From the NCBI RefSeq assembly GCF_003591485.1, contig NZ_QZCF01000007.1, positions 124,001 to 188,000 on the forward strand: a DNA stretch of 64,000 nt, in the 5' to 3' direction. The position numbers and the translations under genes were made by a program. Shown in pieces: positions 33,968-41,699 of this stretch. This DNA comes from Paenibacillus sp. 1011MAR3C5 (GTDB lineage Bacteria; Bacillota; Bacilli; Paenibacillales; Paenibacillaceae). How positions within the stretch are numbered: the first letter of the stretch is position 1; each line of letters begins with the position of its first letter. A model generated the notes under the pieces. The model ran no database searches, was not told the origin of the DNA, and saw only the letters and a list, made by a program, of their open reading frames with translations.

Positions 33968-34885
33968 ATGTCATTGCGCGTAACGCAAAGTATGATGCAT
34001 TTGCAATTGACCCGGAACTTGAACCGCAATCTAACGCAAATGGAGCAGCTCCAGATGCAAGCAACGACGGGACGCAAGATTAATAAAGCGTCTGACGATC
34101 CTGTAGGCATCACCTATTCGCTTAGATACCGTACCGAATTGTCGGCAAATGATCAGTATCAGAAAAATGTCGATTCCGCTTTGTCATGGTTGGACTTCAA
34201 CGATACGGTTGTTGGACAAGCTGGCGATGTGCTGCTTAGAATTAAGGATCTTGTAACACAAGGTTCGAACGGGACCAACCCGGATCTGGCGCTTGGCAAC
34301 ATCAAGAGTGAGGTTGAGCAGCTGAAGAAGCAGCTTGTAGATATTGCGAACAGTAAAATTAACGGTAAATATGTCTTTAATGGTGAGCAATTCGATAAAC
34401 CTCCATACGATACCTCGGATCCGGCAATGGTTGCCAATGCCGTAGCGGGTGATACTGGAAAAATCCAATATGCCGTTGGCGTAAATATGCAACTCGACAT
34501 TAATTTCTCGACAAGTCAAGTATTTGGCGATGCGGATCCTGCTGGTACAGGTAATAATGTTTTTTCTGTACTGGAACGTATTATAACGTCATTGGATGCG
34601 GGAGAGCATGGAGATGTATCGGCCGAAATTGCTAATCTTGACACTAGCATTGACCGGATGTTGAACGTAAGGTCAGAGATTGGTGCACGGGTCAACCGTG
34701 TCGAGCTTATTCAGAATCGCTTGTCCGATTTGGGGATTAACTTGACGGATATGAAATCCCGTGTTGAAGATGCCGACTACGAGAAGCTGTTAATCGATAC
34801 GAAGATTAACGAAAATATCTACCAAGCTTCGCTATCTGTTGGAGCCAAAGTGATCAGCAAATCTCTGGTCGATTTCTTAAGGTAG
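33968..34885 (+). CDS. flgL: Flagellar hook-associated protein 3 FlgL
   Basis: FlgL is the second hook-filament junction protein and is flagellin-like at both ends: RVTQSMMHLQLTRNLNRNL and GRKINKASDDPVGITYSLRY at the N-terminus, and DADYEKLLIDTKINENIYQA near the C-terminus. At 305 aa it is normal. GGGAGG lies ten bases before the ATG. It is followed after four bases by the DUF6470 gene. Confidence 0.95.
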   Translation: MSLRVTQSMMHLQLTRNLNRNLTQMEQLQMQATTGRKINKASDDPVGITYSLRYRTELSANDQYQKNVDSALSWLDFNDTVVGQAGDVLLRIKDLVTQGSNGTNPDLALGNIKSEVEQLKKQLVDIANSKINGKYVFNGEQFDKPPYDTSDPAMVANAVAGDTGKIQYAVGVNMQLDINFSTSQVFGDADPAGTGNNVFSVLERIITSLDAGEHGDVSAEIANLDTSIDRMLNVRSEIGARVNRVELIQNRLSDLGINLTDMKSRVEDADYEKLLIDTKINENIYQASLSVGAKVISKSLVDFLR

Positions 34886-34889
34886 TCCG

Positions 34890-35459
34890 ATGAGATTCCC
34901 GCAGATTCAAATTGAGCAAATACCGGCGCGGCTTGATATCACTTCCACACAAGGGAAGTTCGATATTCGGCAGAAGAGTGCGACGATGAATGTACAGTCG
35001 ACTCCTGGGGTTCTTGAAGTAGAATCGGAGCCGCCAGTCGTCATCGTGGACATGACGAAGACATGGGATGCCCTAACGGGGGGCAAGCCGATAAGCTTCA
35101 TGAACCGGATATACGATCAATTCGGCCAATTTGTCCAACATGCAATTGAAAATACGGTCAGCACTTATAATCAAATAGGGGACCTGACGCTGGAAGAAAA
35201 TCCGATTGGGGAAATTGCGATTCAGAATATGTTGCGGCAGCCTCCAAAGGTTCAAATCTATGGAGAGGCTTCAGTAGCGAATATTTCGTTTGAAGCGCAT
35301 GTCTCGCCGCCACGGATCAATTATACGCCTGGCAAGGTCGATATTGAGACGATACCGAACAAGCCTCAAGTTGATTTCCAACGCGGCGGTGTCCAGTACC
35401 AAATGACACAGTATCCGGCGGTCCGTATCACGCCGCCTCAAATTGATATTTTCCGATAG
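34890..35459 (+). CDS. yviE: DUF6470 (YviE-like) protein of the flagellar operon
   Basis: YviE homologues sit between flgL and fliW in Bacillus; their function is not established. The 189-aa sequence is beta-rich with repeated short strands ending in Pro-Gln-Ile or similar (FPQIQIEQIPARLDI, PPRINYTPGKVDIETIPNKP, ITPPQIDIF). There is no signal peptide. The gene begins four bases after flgL and ends at a terminator. Confidence 0.85.
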   Translation: MRFPQIQIEQIPARLDITSTQGKFDIRQKSATMNVQSTPGVLEVESEPPVVIVDMTKTWDALTGGKPISFMNRIYDQFGQFVQHAIENTVSTYNQIGDLTLEENPIGEIAIQNMLRQPPKVQIYGEASVANISFEAHVSPPRINYTPGKVDIETIPNKPQVDFQRGGVQYQMTQYPAVRITPPQIDIFR

Positions 35460-35466
35460 GAACAAG

Positions 35467-35503
35467 AAGCTATAGAATCGATTGCGATGCTATAGCTTTT
35501 TGT
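35467..35503 (+). terminator. Terminator between yviE and fliW
   Basis: AAGCTATAG pairs with CTATAGCTT, with inner ATCG/CGAT pairing, followed by a T-rich stretch. Confidence 0.8.
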
Positions 35504-35567
35504 TTTATTGCAAGCATGCTAGGGTTACAATAATAGATAATATGAGTACATAGGAGAGTGACTGAAT

Positions 35568-36014
35568 ATGGAACTGCAGACAACTAGATTCGGAGTAATC
35601 AACTATTCAGAGGATGACCTCTATTATTTTGAGAATGGGATACCGGGCTTCAAAGATGAGAAGTCCTATTTGCTCATTACGGTTGAAGAAAGTCCCTTTA
35701 TGTATTTGCAGTCCACTACAACGGAAGCGATGTCATTTATTGTTGCGTCTCCCTTTGACTTTTTTAGGCAGTACGAGTTTACGCTGTCTGCCAACATTCA
35801 GGAAGAACTGAAGCTTGCAGACGAGACCGATGTCAAGATCGTCAACATTGTTAATGTCAGAGATGAGCTAAGCTCAGCAACCATTAATTTAGGTGCTCCA
35901 ATCGTGCTTAACACAAGAGAAAGACTAGCCATGCAATATATCTTGGCAGATGGCCAATACGCCATACATCAGCCTCTATTTGGTGAGCTTGTCATGAAAA
36001 AAGGGGGGCAATAG
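35568..36014 (+). CDS. fliW: Flagellar assembly factor FliW
   Basis: FliW binds flagellin and, when free of it, binds and inhibits CsrA, so it links flagellin export to translation. Recognised from FGVINYSEDDLYYFENGIPG and LGAPIVLNTRERLAMQYIL; 148 aa is normal. csrA follows after a single base and the first flagellin lies next, the complete FliW-CsrA-Hag feedback unit known from Bacillus. Confidence 0.95.
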   Translation: MELQTTRFGVINYSEDDLYYFENGIPGFKDEKSYLLITVEESPFMYLQSTTTEAMSFIVASPFDFFRQYEFTLSANIQEELKLADETDVKIVNIVNVRDELSSATINLGAPIVLNTRERLAMQYILADGQYAIHQPLFGELVMKKGGQ

Positions 36015-36015
36015 G

Positions 36016-36255
36016 ATGCTGGTATTGAGTAGAAAAGTTGGCGAATCACTAATCATAGATGGAGATATAGAGGTTACGATTCTAGATGTTACAAACGATA
36101 TAGTAAAGGTAGGGATCAAGGCTCCCAAGGATATCGGCATTTTACGCAAAGAATTGTATGCATCAGTAGAGGATACGAATCGAGATGCAAAAGCCACGTC
36201 AATAAGTAAAGAAGACCTATTGAAACAATTTAATGAAATCAAAAAACAGCTATAA
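36016..36255 (+). CDS. csrA: Translational regulator CsrA
   Basis: CsrA is a dimeric RNA-binding protein that represses flagellin translation by binding GGA motifs in the leader. The core MLVLSRKVGESLIIDGDIEV, then VKVGIKAP and the basic/acidic helix region, is well conserved; 79 aa. Its stop codon overlaps the -35 element of the sigma-D promoter of the next flagellin gene. Likely targets are the hairpins in the three flagellin leaders. Confidence 0.95.
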   Translation: MLVLSRKVGESLIIDGDIEVTILDVTNDIVKVGIKAPKDIGILRKELYASVEDTNRDAKATSISKEDLLKQFNEIKKQL

Positions 36256-36280
36256 AAGATTGGAAATGTTTATCCGATAT
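36253..36280 (+). promoter_or_regulatory. Sigma-D promoter of the flagellin genes
   Basis: TAAA (36253-36256), 16 bases, then TCCGATAT (36273-36280). The -35 uses the csrA stop codon. It gives a leader of about 77 bases. Confidence 0.85.
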
Positions 36281-36322
36281 ATAAGATAGAGCTGATAAGG
36301 GCGGCCGACCTGGTTCAGCTCA

Positions 36323-36336
36323 CCACATGGATGTGG
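36323..36336 (+). promoter_or_regulatory. CsrA-binding hairpin in flagellin leader 1
   Basis: CCACA-TGGA-TGTGG forms a five-bp stem with GGA exposed in the loop, matching the known CsrA site ACARGGAUGU. A second GGA lies in the ribosome site AAGGAGGAA (36349-36357). Confidence 0.75.
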
Positions 36337-36363
36337 GACTATATACTCAAGGAGGAAATATCA

Positions 36364-37161
36364 ATGCGTATCAATCACAACATTACAGCTTTGAACAACC
36401 ACCGCAACATGGGACTAAATACCGTTGCTGCGGGCAAAAACATGGAGAAGCTTTCTTCCGGTTTGAAAATTAACCGTGCAGCTGACGATGCAGCAGGCCT
36501 TGCTGTATCCGAGAAAATGCGCGGTCAAATTCGCGGTCTGGAGCAAGCACAGCGCAACGTACAGGACGGTGTCTCGTTCGTACAAACAGCTGAGGGTGCA
36601 ATGAACGAAGTAAGTGCGATGCTGACTCGTATGAAAGAGCTGAACGTTCAAGCGTTGAACGGTACATACTCTTCGACAGACGTTGACAACATCGAGTTGG
36701 AAGTTAACGAACTGCGTTCCCAAATTTCCAGCATCATGGCAGATACTAAATTCAACGGTATCAATATTCAATCGAGTGGTACTGCTACACAAGTTGCGAT
36801 TCAAGCAGACGATGCTGCCCAAGTCATCAATATTGACTTGATTACTACAACATCCTTTGTTATGAATGCAGCAATTACTTCCTTGAACGCAACATCACTT
36901 GCTTCGATCGAAACGGCAATTGAATCCGTCGCGACTGAGCGCGCTAAGCTTGGTGCTACACAAAACCGTCTGGAATACACTTCGAACAACCTAGGCACAA
37001 CGGTTGAAAACCTGACTGCTGCTGAATCCCGCATCCGTGATACCGATATGGCCAAGGAAATGGTTGAGCTTACGAAAAACAACATTTTGCTTCAAGCTTC
37101 CCAAGCGATGCTTGCTCAAGCGAACTCCGCGCCGCAAGGCGTATTGTCGCTGCTTCGTTAA
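36364..37161 (+). CDS. hag: Flagellin, first of three tandem copies
   Basis: Filament subunit, 265 aa. It has conserved N-terminal RINHNITALNNHRNMGLNT and GLKINRAADDAAGLAVSEKM, and C-terminal GATQNRLEYTSNNLGTTVEN, RDTDMAKEMVELTKNNILLQ and NSAPQGVLSLLR. The central part (about 115-205) is short, Ser/Thr-rich and differs from the other two copies; surface Ser and Thr there are likely glycan acceptors. AAGGAGGAA lies six bases before the ATG. It is transcribed from a sigma-D promoter and probably controlled by CsrA. This copy differs more from copies 2 and 3 than they do from each other. Confidence 0.95.
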   Translation: MRINHNITALNNHRNMGLNTVAAGKNMEKLSSGLKINRAADDAAGLAVSEKMRGQIRGLEQAQRNVQDGVSFVQTAEGAMNEVSAMLTRMKELNVQALNGTYSSTDVDNIELEVNELRSQISSIMADTKFNGINIQSSGTATQVAIQADDAAQVINIDLITTTSFVMNAAITSLNATSLASIETAIESVATERAKLGATQNRLEYTSNNLGTTVENLTAAESRIRDTDMAKEMVELTKNNILLQASQAMLAQANSAPQGVLSLLR

Positions 37162-37188
37162 TCGCAGGACAGCCTAATTCAATAGCCG

Positions 37189-37202
37189 TCACATGGAAGT
37201 GA
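37189..37202 (+). promoter_or_regulatory. CsrA-binding hairpin in flagellin leader 2
   Basis: TCAC-ATGGAA-GTGA, extended outward by GCCG/CGGC with one bulge, presents GGA in the loop. A second GGA lies in the ribosome site at 37221-37230. Confidence 0.65.
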
Positions 37203-37235
37203 GCGGCCAAACCAACATTCAGGGAGGAAATAACA

Positions 37236-38009
37236 ATGCGTATTAATCACAATATCACAGCACTAAACAATCACCGTAACATGGGTCTGAACACGGTTGC
37301 TGCAGGCAAGAGCATGGAGAAGCTGTCTTCCGGTCTGAAAATCAACCGTGCAGCTGACGATGCAGCAGGTCTTGCTGTATCCGAGAAAATGCGTGGCCAA
37401 ATCCGTGGTCTGGAGCAAGCTCAACGTAACGTACAAGATGGTATCTCCTATGTACAAACGGCTGAGGGCGCGATGAACGAAGTAAGTGCCATGCTGACTC
37501 GTATGAAAGAGCTGAATGTTCAAGCAGAAAACGGAACTTATTCTTCAACTGACATTGCTAATATCGATCTTGAGCTGAACCAACTTGGTTCCCAAATTGA
37601 TAAAATCATGACCGATACGAAATTCAATGGCATCGCTATTGCTGGGGCAAGTACTGTAGCTATCCAAGCGAACGATGCTTCGCAAGTAATTTCAATTTCT
37701 ATGGTCGACACGACTGGGTTCTCTGCTCTTAGCGCAACGTCGACACTGGGTCAAATTGAAAATGCAATTGAGAAGGTAGCGACTCAACGTGCTACGTTGG
37801 GTGCAACTCAAAACCGCTTGGAATACACTTCGAACAACTTAGGCACAACGGTTGAAAACTTGACTGCTGCTGAATCCCGTATCCGTGATACCGATATGGC
37901 CAAGGAAATGGTTGAGCTTACGAAAAACAATATCTTGCTGCAAGCTTCCCAAGCGATGCTTGCTCAAGCGAATTCCGCGCCACAAGGCGTATTGTCACTG
38001 CTTCGTTAA
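37236..38009 (+). CDS. Flagellin, second tandem copy
   Basis: Filament subunit, 257 aa, with ends nearly identical to the neighbouring copies and a different centre (about 115-195; for example AGASTVAIQANDASQVISIS). No separate promoter was seen in the 74 bases after copy 1, so it is probably on the same transcript or a processed one. GGGAGGAAA lies upstream of the ATG. Confidence 0.94.
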   Translation: MRINHNITALNNHRNMGLNTVAAGKSMEKLSSGLKINRAADDAAGLAVSEKMRGQIRGLEQAQRNVQDGISYVQTAEGAMNEVSAMLTRMKELNVQAENGTYSSTDIANIDLELNQLGSQIDKIMTDTKFNGIAIAGASTVAIQANDASQVISISMVDTTGFSALSATSTLGQIENAIEKVATQRATLGATQNRLEYTSNNLGTTVENLTAAESRIRDTDMAKEMVELTKNNILLQASQAMLAQANSAPQGVLSLLR

Positions 38010-38036
38010 TCGTAAGACAGCTTAATTCAATCAGCC

Positions 38037-38052
38037 CTCACATGGAAGTGAG
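38037..38052 (+). promoter_or_regulatory. CsrA-binding hairpin in flagellin leader 3
   Basis: CTCAC-ATGGAA-GTGAG, a five-bp stem with GGA in the loop, followed by a GGGAGGAAA ribosome site. Nearly the same sequence as leader 2. Confidence 0.68.
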
Positions 38053-38084
38053 CGGCCAATCCAACATTCAGGGAGGAAATAACA

Positions 38085-38858
38085 ATGCGTATTAATCACA
38101 ATATCACAGCACTAAACAATCATCGTAACATGGGTCTGAACACAGTTGCTGCAGGCAAGAGCATGGAGAAGCTGTCTTCCGGTCTGAAAATCAACCGTGC
38201 AGCTGACGATGCGGCAGGTCTTGCTGTATCCGAGAAAATGCGTGGCCAAATCCGTGGTCTGGAGCAAGCTCAACGTAACGTACAAGACGGTATCTCTTTT
38301 GTACAAACAGCTGAGGGCGCAATGAACGAAGTAAGTGCCATGCTGACTCGTATGAAAGAACTGAACGTACAAAAGGCAAATGGAACCTATTCCGACACAG
38401 ACACAGCTAATATCGATCTTGAGTTGAACCAACTTGGCTCCCAAATCGATAAAATTATGACGGATACAAAATTTAATGGAATTTCCATTTCCGGAACAGG
38501 TTCAGTTAGCATTCAGGCAAATGATGCTAGCCAAGTAATCTCTATTTCATTGGTTAGTACAAATGGCTTCTCCGGTTTGACCAGTTCTTCTGATATCGAC
38601 GCCATTGAAACAGCTATTGAAAATGTTGCTACTCAACGCGCGACGCTGGGTGCTACACAAAATCGTCTGGAGTACACTTCGAATAACCTAGGTACAACAG
38701 TGGAGAACTTGACTGCTGCTGAATCCCGTATCCGTGATACGGATATGGCGAAGGAAATGGTCGAACTTACGAAAAACAACATCTTGCTTCAAGCTTCCCA
38801 AGCGATGCTTGCTCAAGCGAACTCCGCGCCACAAGGCGTATTGTCCCTGCTTCGCTAG
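38085..38858 (+). CDS. Flagellin, third tandem copy
   Basis: Filament subunit, 257 aa. About the first 105 and last 70 residues match copy 2 almost exactly, and the centre differs (SISGTGSVSIQANDASQVIS and GFSGLTSSSDIDAIETAIEN). Copies 2 and 3 start 849 bases apart with near-identical intergenic DNA, so they arose by tandem duplication or are kept alike by gene conversion. A strong terminator closes the flagellin unit. Confidence 0.94.
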   Translation: MRINHNITALNNHRNMGLNTVAAGKSMEKLSSGLKINRAADDAAGLAVSEKMRGQIRGLEQAQRNVQDGISFVQTAEGAMNEVSAMLTRMKELNVQKANGTYSDTDTANIDLELNQLGSQIDKIMTDTKFNGISISGTGSVSIQANDASQVISISLVSTNGFSGLTSSSDIDAIETAIENVATQRATLGATQNRLEYTSNNLGTTVENLTAAESRIRDTDMAKEMVELTKNNILLQASQAMLAQANSAPQGVLSLLR

Positions 38859-38877
38859 TAACATCCGCAAAGAAATT

Positions 38878-38914
38878 AAGCAAAGGCTTTGGATCTTATC
38901 CAAAGCCTTTGCTT
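38878..38914 (+). terminator. Terminator after the flagellin genes
   Basis: A 17-bp perfect stem (AAGCAAAGGCTTTGGAT and its complement) with a three-base loop follows the third flagellin. Confidence 0.92.
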
Positions 38915-38961
38915 ATAGGAACGGAAGTCTTGAAAGCCTAGTGTATCGGTTATTTCCTCTA

Positions 38962-38987
38962 TAAAATGAGATAGGAGCAACCGATAT
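38962..38987 (+). promoter_or_regulatory. Sigma-D promoter of flaG-fliD-fliS-fliT
   Basis: TAAA (38962-38965), 14 bases, then ACCGATAT (38980-38987). It lies 31 bases before the flaG start. Confidence 0.8.
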
Positions 38988-39017
38988 AATAGATATAATA
39001 TCGTTGAGGTGATCGTA

Positions 39018-39398
39018 ATGACCCTTCCAATTTCCTCGGCAGGCTCCAACAGGCCTATCGTACAAGAGATTGGTCCAATGGAATCGGTCAGTAGACAACA
39101 CACCCAGATTAACCACATTAATAGTACTGATGCTTTGAAGAAAGCTGAGATGACCGGTTTGAAAATTTCGGTCGGCGATGAGCAAATGGTGCGCAGGATC
39201 GACCGGGCGCTAAAAGCTCTGCAAGGACCAAATACGACTTGCGAAATGTCTGTTCACGAACAAACTAATGTCGTGATGATTAAAGTTATTAACAAAGATA
39301 CGGGCGATCTTATCCGAGAGATCCCTCCGGAGAAAACGCTCGATATCGTTGCCAAGCTGCTTGAGGTAAATGGATTGTTAATAGATGAAAGAGTTTAA
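39018..39398 (+). CDS. flaG: Flagellar protein FlaG
   Basis: FlaG homologues influence filament length and lie before fliD. The conserved C-terminal domain (VIKVINKDTGDLIREIPPEK, then LLEVNGLLIDERV) is complete; the N-terminal 50 residues are variable. 126 aa. The ATG at 39018 follows GAGGTGAT; a GTG at 39009 overlaps that ribosome site and is rejected. Confidence 0.92.
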   Translation: MTLPISSAGSNRPIVQEIGPMESVSRQHTQINHINSTDALKKAEMTGLKISVGDEQMVRRIDRALKALQGPNTTCEMSVHEQTNVVMIKVINKDTGDLIREIPPEKTLDIVAKLLEVNGLLIDERV

Positions 39399-39417
39399 GG
39401 GAGAGGAGTGAGAGCAC

Positions 39418-40917
39418 ATGAGAATATCAGGATTTGCATCCGGATTCGATATAGACGCAATGGTCAAGCAGCTTATGACGGCACACAGAGCGCCGTTAGA
39501 GAAGCTGCAACAAAAAACCACTAGAATCGAGTGGCAGCAAGAGGCTTATCGTAGCATCAGCACTACTTTTGTAGATTTTCGTAATAACAAGTTAAGCACA
39601 TTCGGACAGTCCAGTTCCATTGATGCTAAAAAGGCAGATATTACGGGGAATGCATCAGCTGTCAGTGCAACCGTAACAGGTGCTTCAACAAATAGCTCGT
39701 TAAGTGTTGAGGTTACTAAACTAGCAAAAGCAGCCAGCGTCCAATTCAATACAGGCATTGCTGGTGATAATGCTTCAAAAACACTTGGCGAATTAGATGG
39801 CTGGTCAACGTCAAGCGGAACAGTGACTGTTAATGGAGTGCCTATTCAATTTAATAAAAGTACAGATACCATTCAGTCGCTGGTTAAAAAAATTAATGAT
39901 AATAAAGAAGCCAAGGTTACAGCTCTATACGATAGTACGTCCGGAAAGGTATCTATCACTGCCAATGCGACGGGTGAAGGTGATGTAGTCTTAGGCGGAG
40001 ATTTTTCAGCAGCAGCAAATTTAATTACAGGTGTAGATCCTAAGGCTGGTGAGAATGCAACAGCCATTGTCAATGGTCTTCAAATGAGCAGCCAGACGAA
40101 TCAAATTACAGTAAACGGTACGACCATTCAGCTGAAGCAATTATCTGGGACTGGTGGAGCATCGACTATTACAGTTGGTACGAATACCGATAAAATTTTG
40201 GACACCATTAAGAACTTTGTTAGTGAATACAATAAGGTTCTTGAACAAGTTAATACGAAGCTTGGGGAAGAAAGATACCGCAAGTTCGATCCATTGACCG
40301 AAGAGCAGAAAGAAGCAATGTCGGACAAACAAGTCGAGCTCTGGGAAGAAAAGGCACGAAGCGGGTTGCTGCGCAATGATAGTATCTTATCGCAAACTGT
40401 TTCAAATCTTCGTATGGCTGCAACCTCTGGTTTTGGTGACCCTGCAGATAAGTTTAATATTCAGACTATCGGCATCACGACGGGGAAGTGGTTCGAAGGC
40501 GGTAAGCTGGTTATTGAAAACGAACAAGCATTGAGAGATGCAATCGAAGCTGATCCCGAAAAAATCATGAGCTTATTTACAGCTAAATCTGCCGAAGAAC
40601 CTGCAGCAGGATATTCCAAAGTAAATAATCCGAATACAGGTGTCTTTACGAGAATGTCCGATATTTTAATGGATTCGTTAAAACAGCTATCTGATCGGGC
40701 AGGCACATCTCAGACTAGTACTTCTTCAACCGGTAGCTTTTTGGAAAATTCGTTGTTGGGCACGCAGAAGAGGGATCTCAACTCCAGAATGGCGGATTTG
40801 AACAGAAGACTTACGATGTTGGAGACCCAGTATTACAAGCAGTTTACGGCCATGGAGACGGCTATTAATCGATACAATTCTCAAGCAGGTAGCTTGGGAA
40901 GCTTTATGAATGGATAA
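39418..40917 (+). CDS. fliD: Flagellar filament cap protein FliD
   Basis: FliD forms the cap under which flagellin polymerises. The N-terminal RISGFASGFDIDAMVKQLMT and the C-terminal coiled coil (LNRRLTMLETQYYKQFTAME) are typical, with a Ser/Thr/Asn-rich variable middle. At 499 aa it is normal. Spaced 19 bases from flaG and 14 from fliS, in one operon. Confidence 0.95.
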   Translation: MRISGFASGFDIDAMVKQLMTAHRAPLEKLQQKTTRIEWQQEAYRSISTTFVDFRNNKLSTFGQSSSIDAKKADITGNASAVSATVTGASTNSSLSVEVTKLAKAASVQFNTGIAGDNASKTLGELDGWSTSSGTVTVNGVPIQFNKSTDTIQSLVKKINDNKEAKVTALYDSTSGKVSITANATGEGDVVLGGDFSAAANLITGVDPKAGENATAIVNGLQMSSQTNQITVNGTTIQLKQLSGTGGASTITVGTNTDKILDTIKNFVSEYNKVLEQVNTKLGEERYRKFDPLTEEQKEAMSDKQVELWEEKARSGLLRNDSILSQTVSNLRMAATSGFGDPADKFNIQTIGITTGKWFEGGKLVIENEQALRDAIEADPEKIMSLFTAKSAEEPAAGYSKVNNPNTGVFTRMSDILMDSLKQLSDRAGTSQTSTSSTGSFLENSLLGTQKRDLNSRMADLNRRLTMLETQYYKQFTAMETAINRYNSQAGSLGSFMNG

Positions 40918-40931
40918 GGAGTTGGGAATTG

Positions 40932-41324
40932 ATGATTAACCCCTACCAGAAATACCAGGAGTCGTCCGTGCAAACGGCGACTCCCGTCCAACTCGTCGTC
41001 ATGCTTTACGACGGTGCGATTCGATTTGCAAAACAATCCGTCGATGAAGTGGATCAAAAAAAATATGAGGCTGCTAATCGCAGTCTTTGCAAAGCGCAGT
41101 CAATCATTCATGAACTGATTGCGAGCTTAAATCAGGAGATAGAAATGTCTCAAAATCTGTTGAAGCTATATGATTATTTATTGCACTTGCTTATTGAAGG
41201 AAACATGAAAAAAGATACGAAGCCTGTCCTAGAAGTTATTAACCATTTGACAGAGTTGAGAGAGAGTTGGAGACAGATTGCCAAGCAGGGTTCGGCTTCT
41301 AATCCAACCGTTGCCAATCGATAA
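40932..41324 (+). CDS. fliS: Flagellin export chaperone FliS
   Basis: FliS binds the flagellin C-terminus and prevents premature polymerisation. It has NPYQKYQESSVQTATPVQLV and MLYDGAIRFAKQSVDEVDQK; 130 aa, all helical. The ATG at 40932 is chosen over the adjoining TTG because AAGGAG then has normal spacing. Its stop overlaps the next start (TAATG). Confidence 0.95.
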   Translation: MINPYQKYQESSVQTATPVQLVVMLYDGAIRFAKQSVDEVDQKKYEAANRSLCKAQSIIHELIASLNQEIEMSQNLLKLYDYLLHLLIEGNMKKDTKPVLEVINHLTELRESWRQIAKQGSASNPTVANR

Positions 41325-41647
41325 TGAGTACAGTACAAAAATTACATGACCAAACGTTATGTCTTGTCAATCAAATTCAACTAGCTACAATAGAGCAGCT
41401 TACTGAATTATTAGAGCTTCGTGATGAAGTAATTGCTGTGTTGAGTCAGTCTGCCAACGTTACCCAAGAGGATAAACATTATATTAAGCAGATTGCTTCT
41501 TACGATGAAGTTATTATAAATCGTATGAATCAGTTGAAGGACGAGGCGGCACAAGGGATGAAGCGAATGGATGACAATCGAAAACAAAGATCCAGCTATG
41601 ATGCTCAGTACGGAGGCAGTAGCTATTTCATAGATATTCGAAATTAA
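41324..41647 (+). CDS. fliT: FliT-like flagellar chaperone
   Basis: Small helical protein of 107 aa right after fliS, translationally coupled to it through TAATG. It has the low-conservation, Leu/Glu-rich helical pattern of FliT (TLCLVNQIQLATIEQLTELL), the chaperone of FliD. The assignment rests mainly on position and size. Confidence 0.75.
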   Translation: MSTVQKLHDQTLCLVNQIQLATIEQLTELLELRDEVIAVLSQSANVTQEDKHYIKQIASYDEVIINRMNQLKDEAAQGMKRMDDNRKQRSSYDAQYGGSSYFIDIRN

Positions 41648-41652
41648 CGAGT

Positions 41653-41696
41653 AAAAGAGCTGTGCTGATGAGTTACGATCAGCACGGCTCTTTTGT
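41653..41696. terminator. Bidirectional terminator between fliT and the minus-strand glycosyltransferase
   Basis: A 17-bp stem with one wobble (AAAAGAGCTGTGCTGAT against ATCAGCACGGCTCTTTT) and an eight-base loop serves both convergent units. Confidence 0.9.
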
Positions 41697-41699
41697 CGT

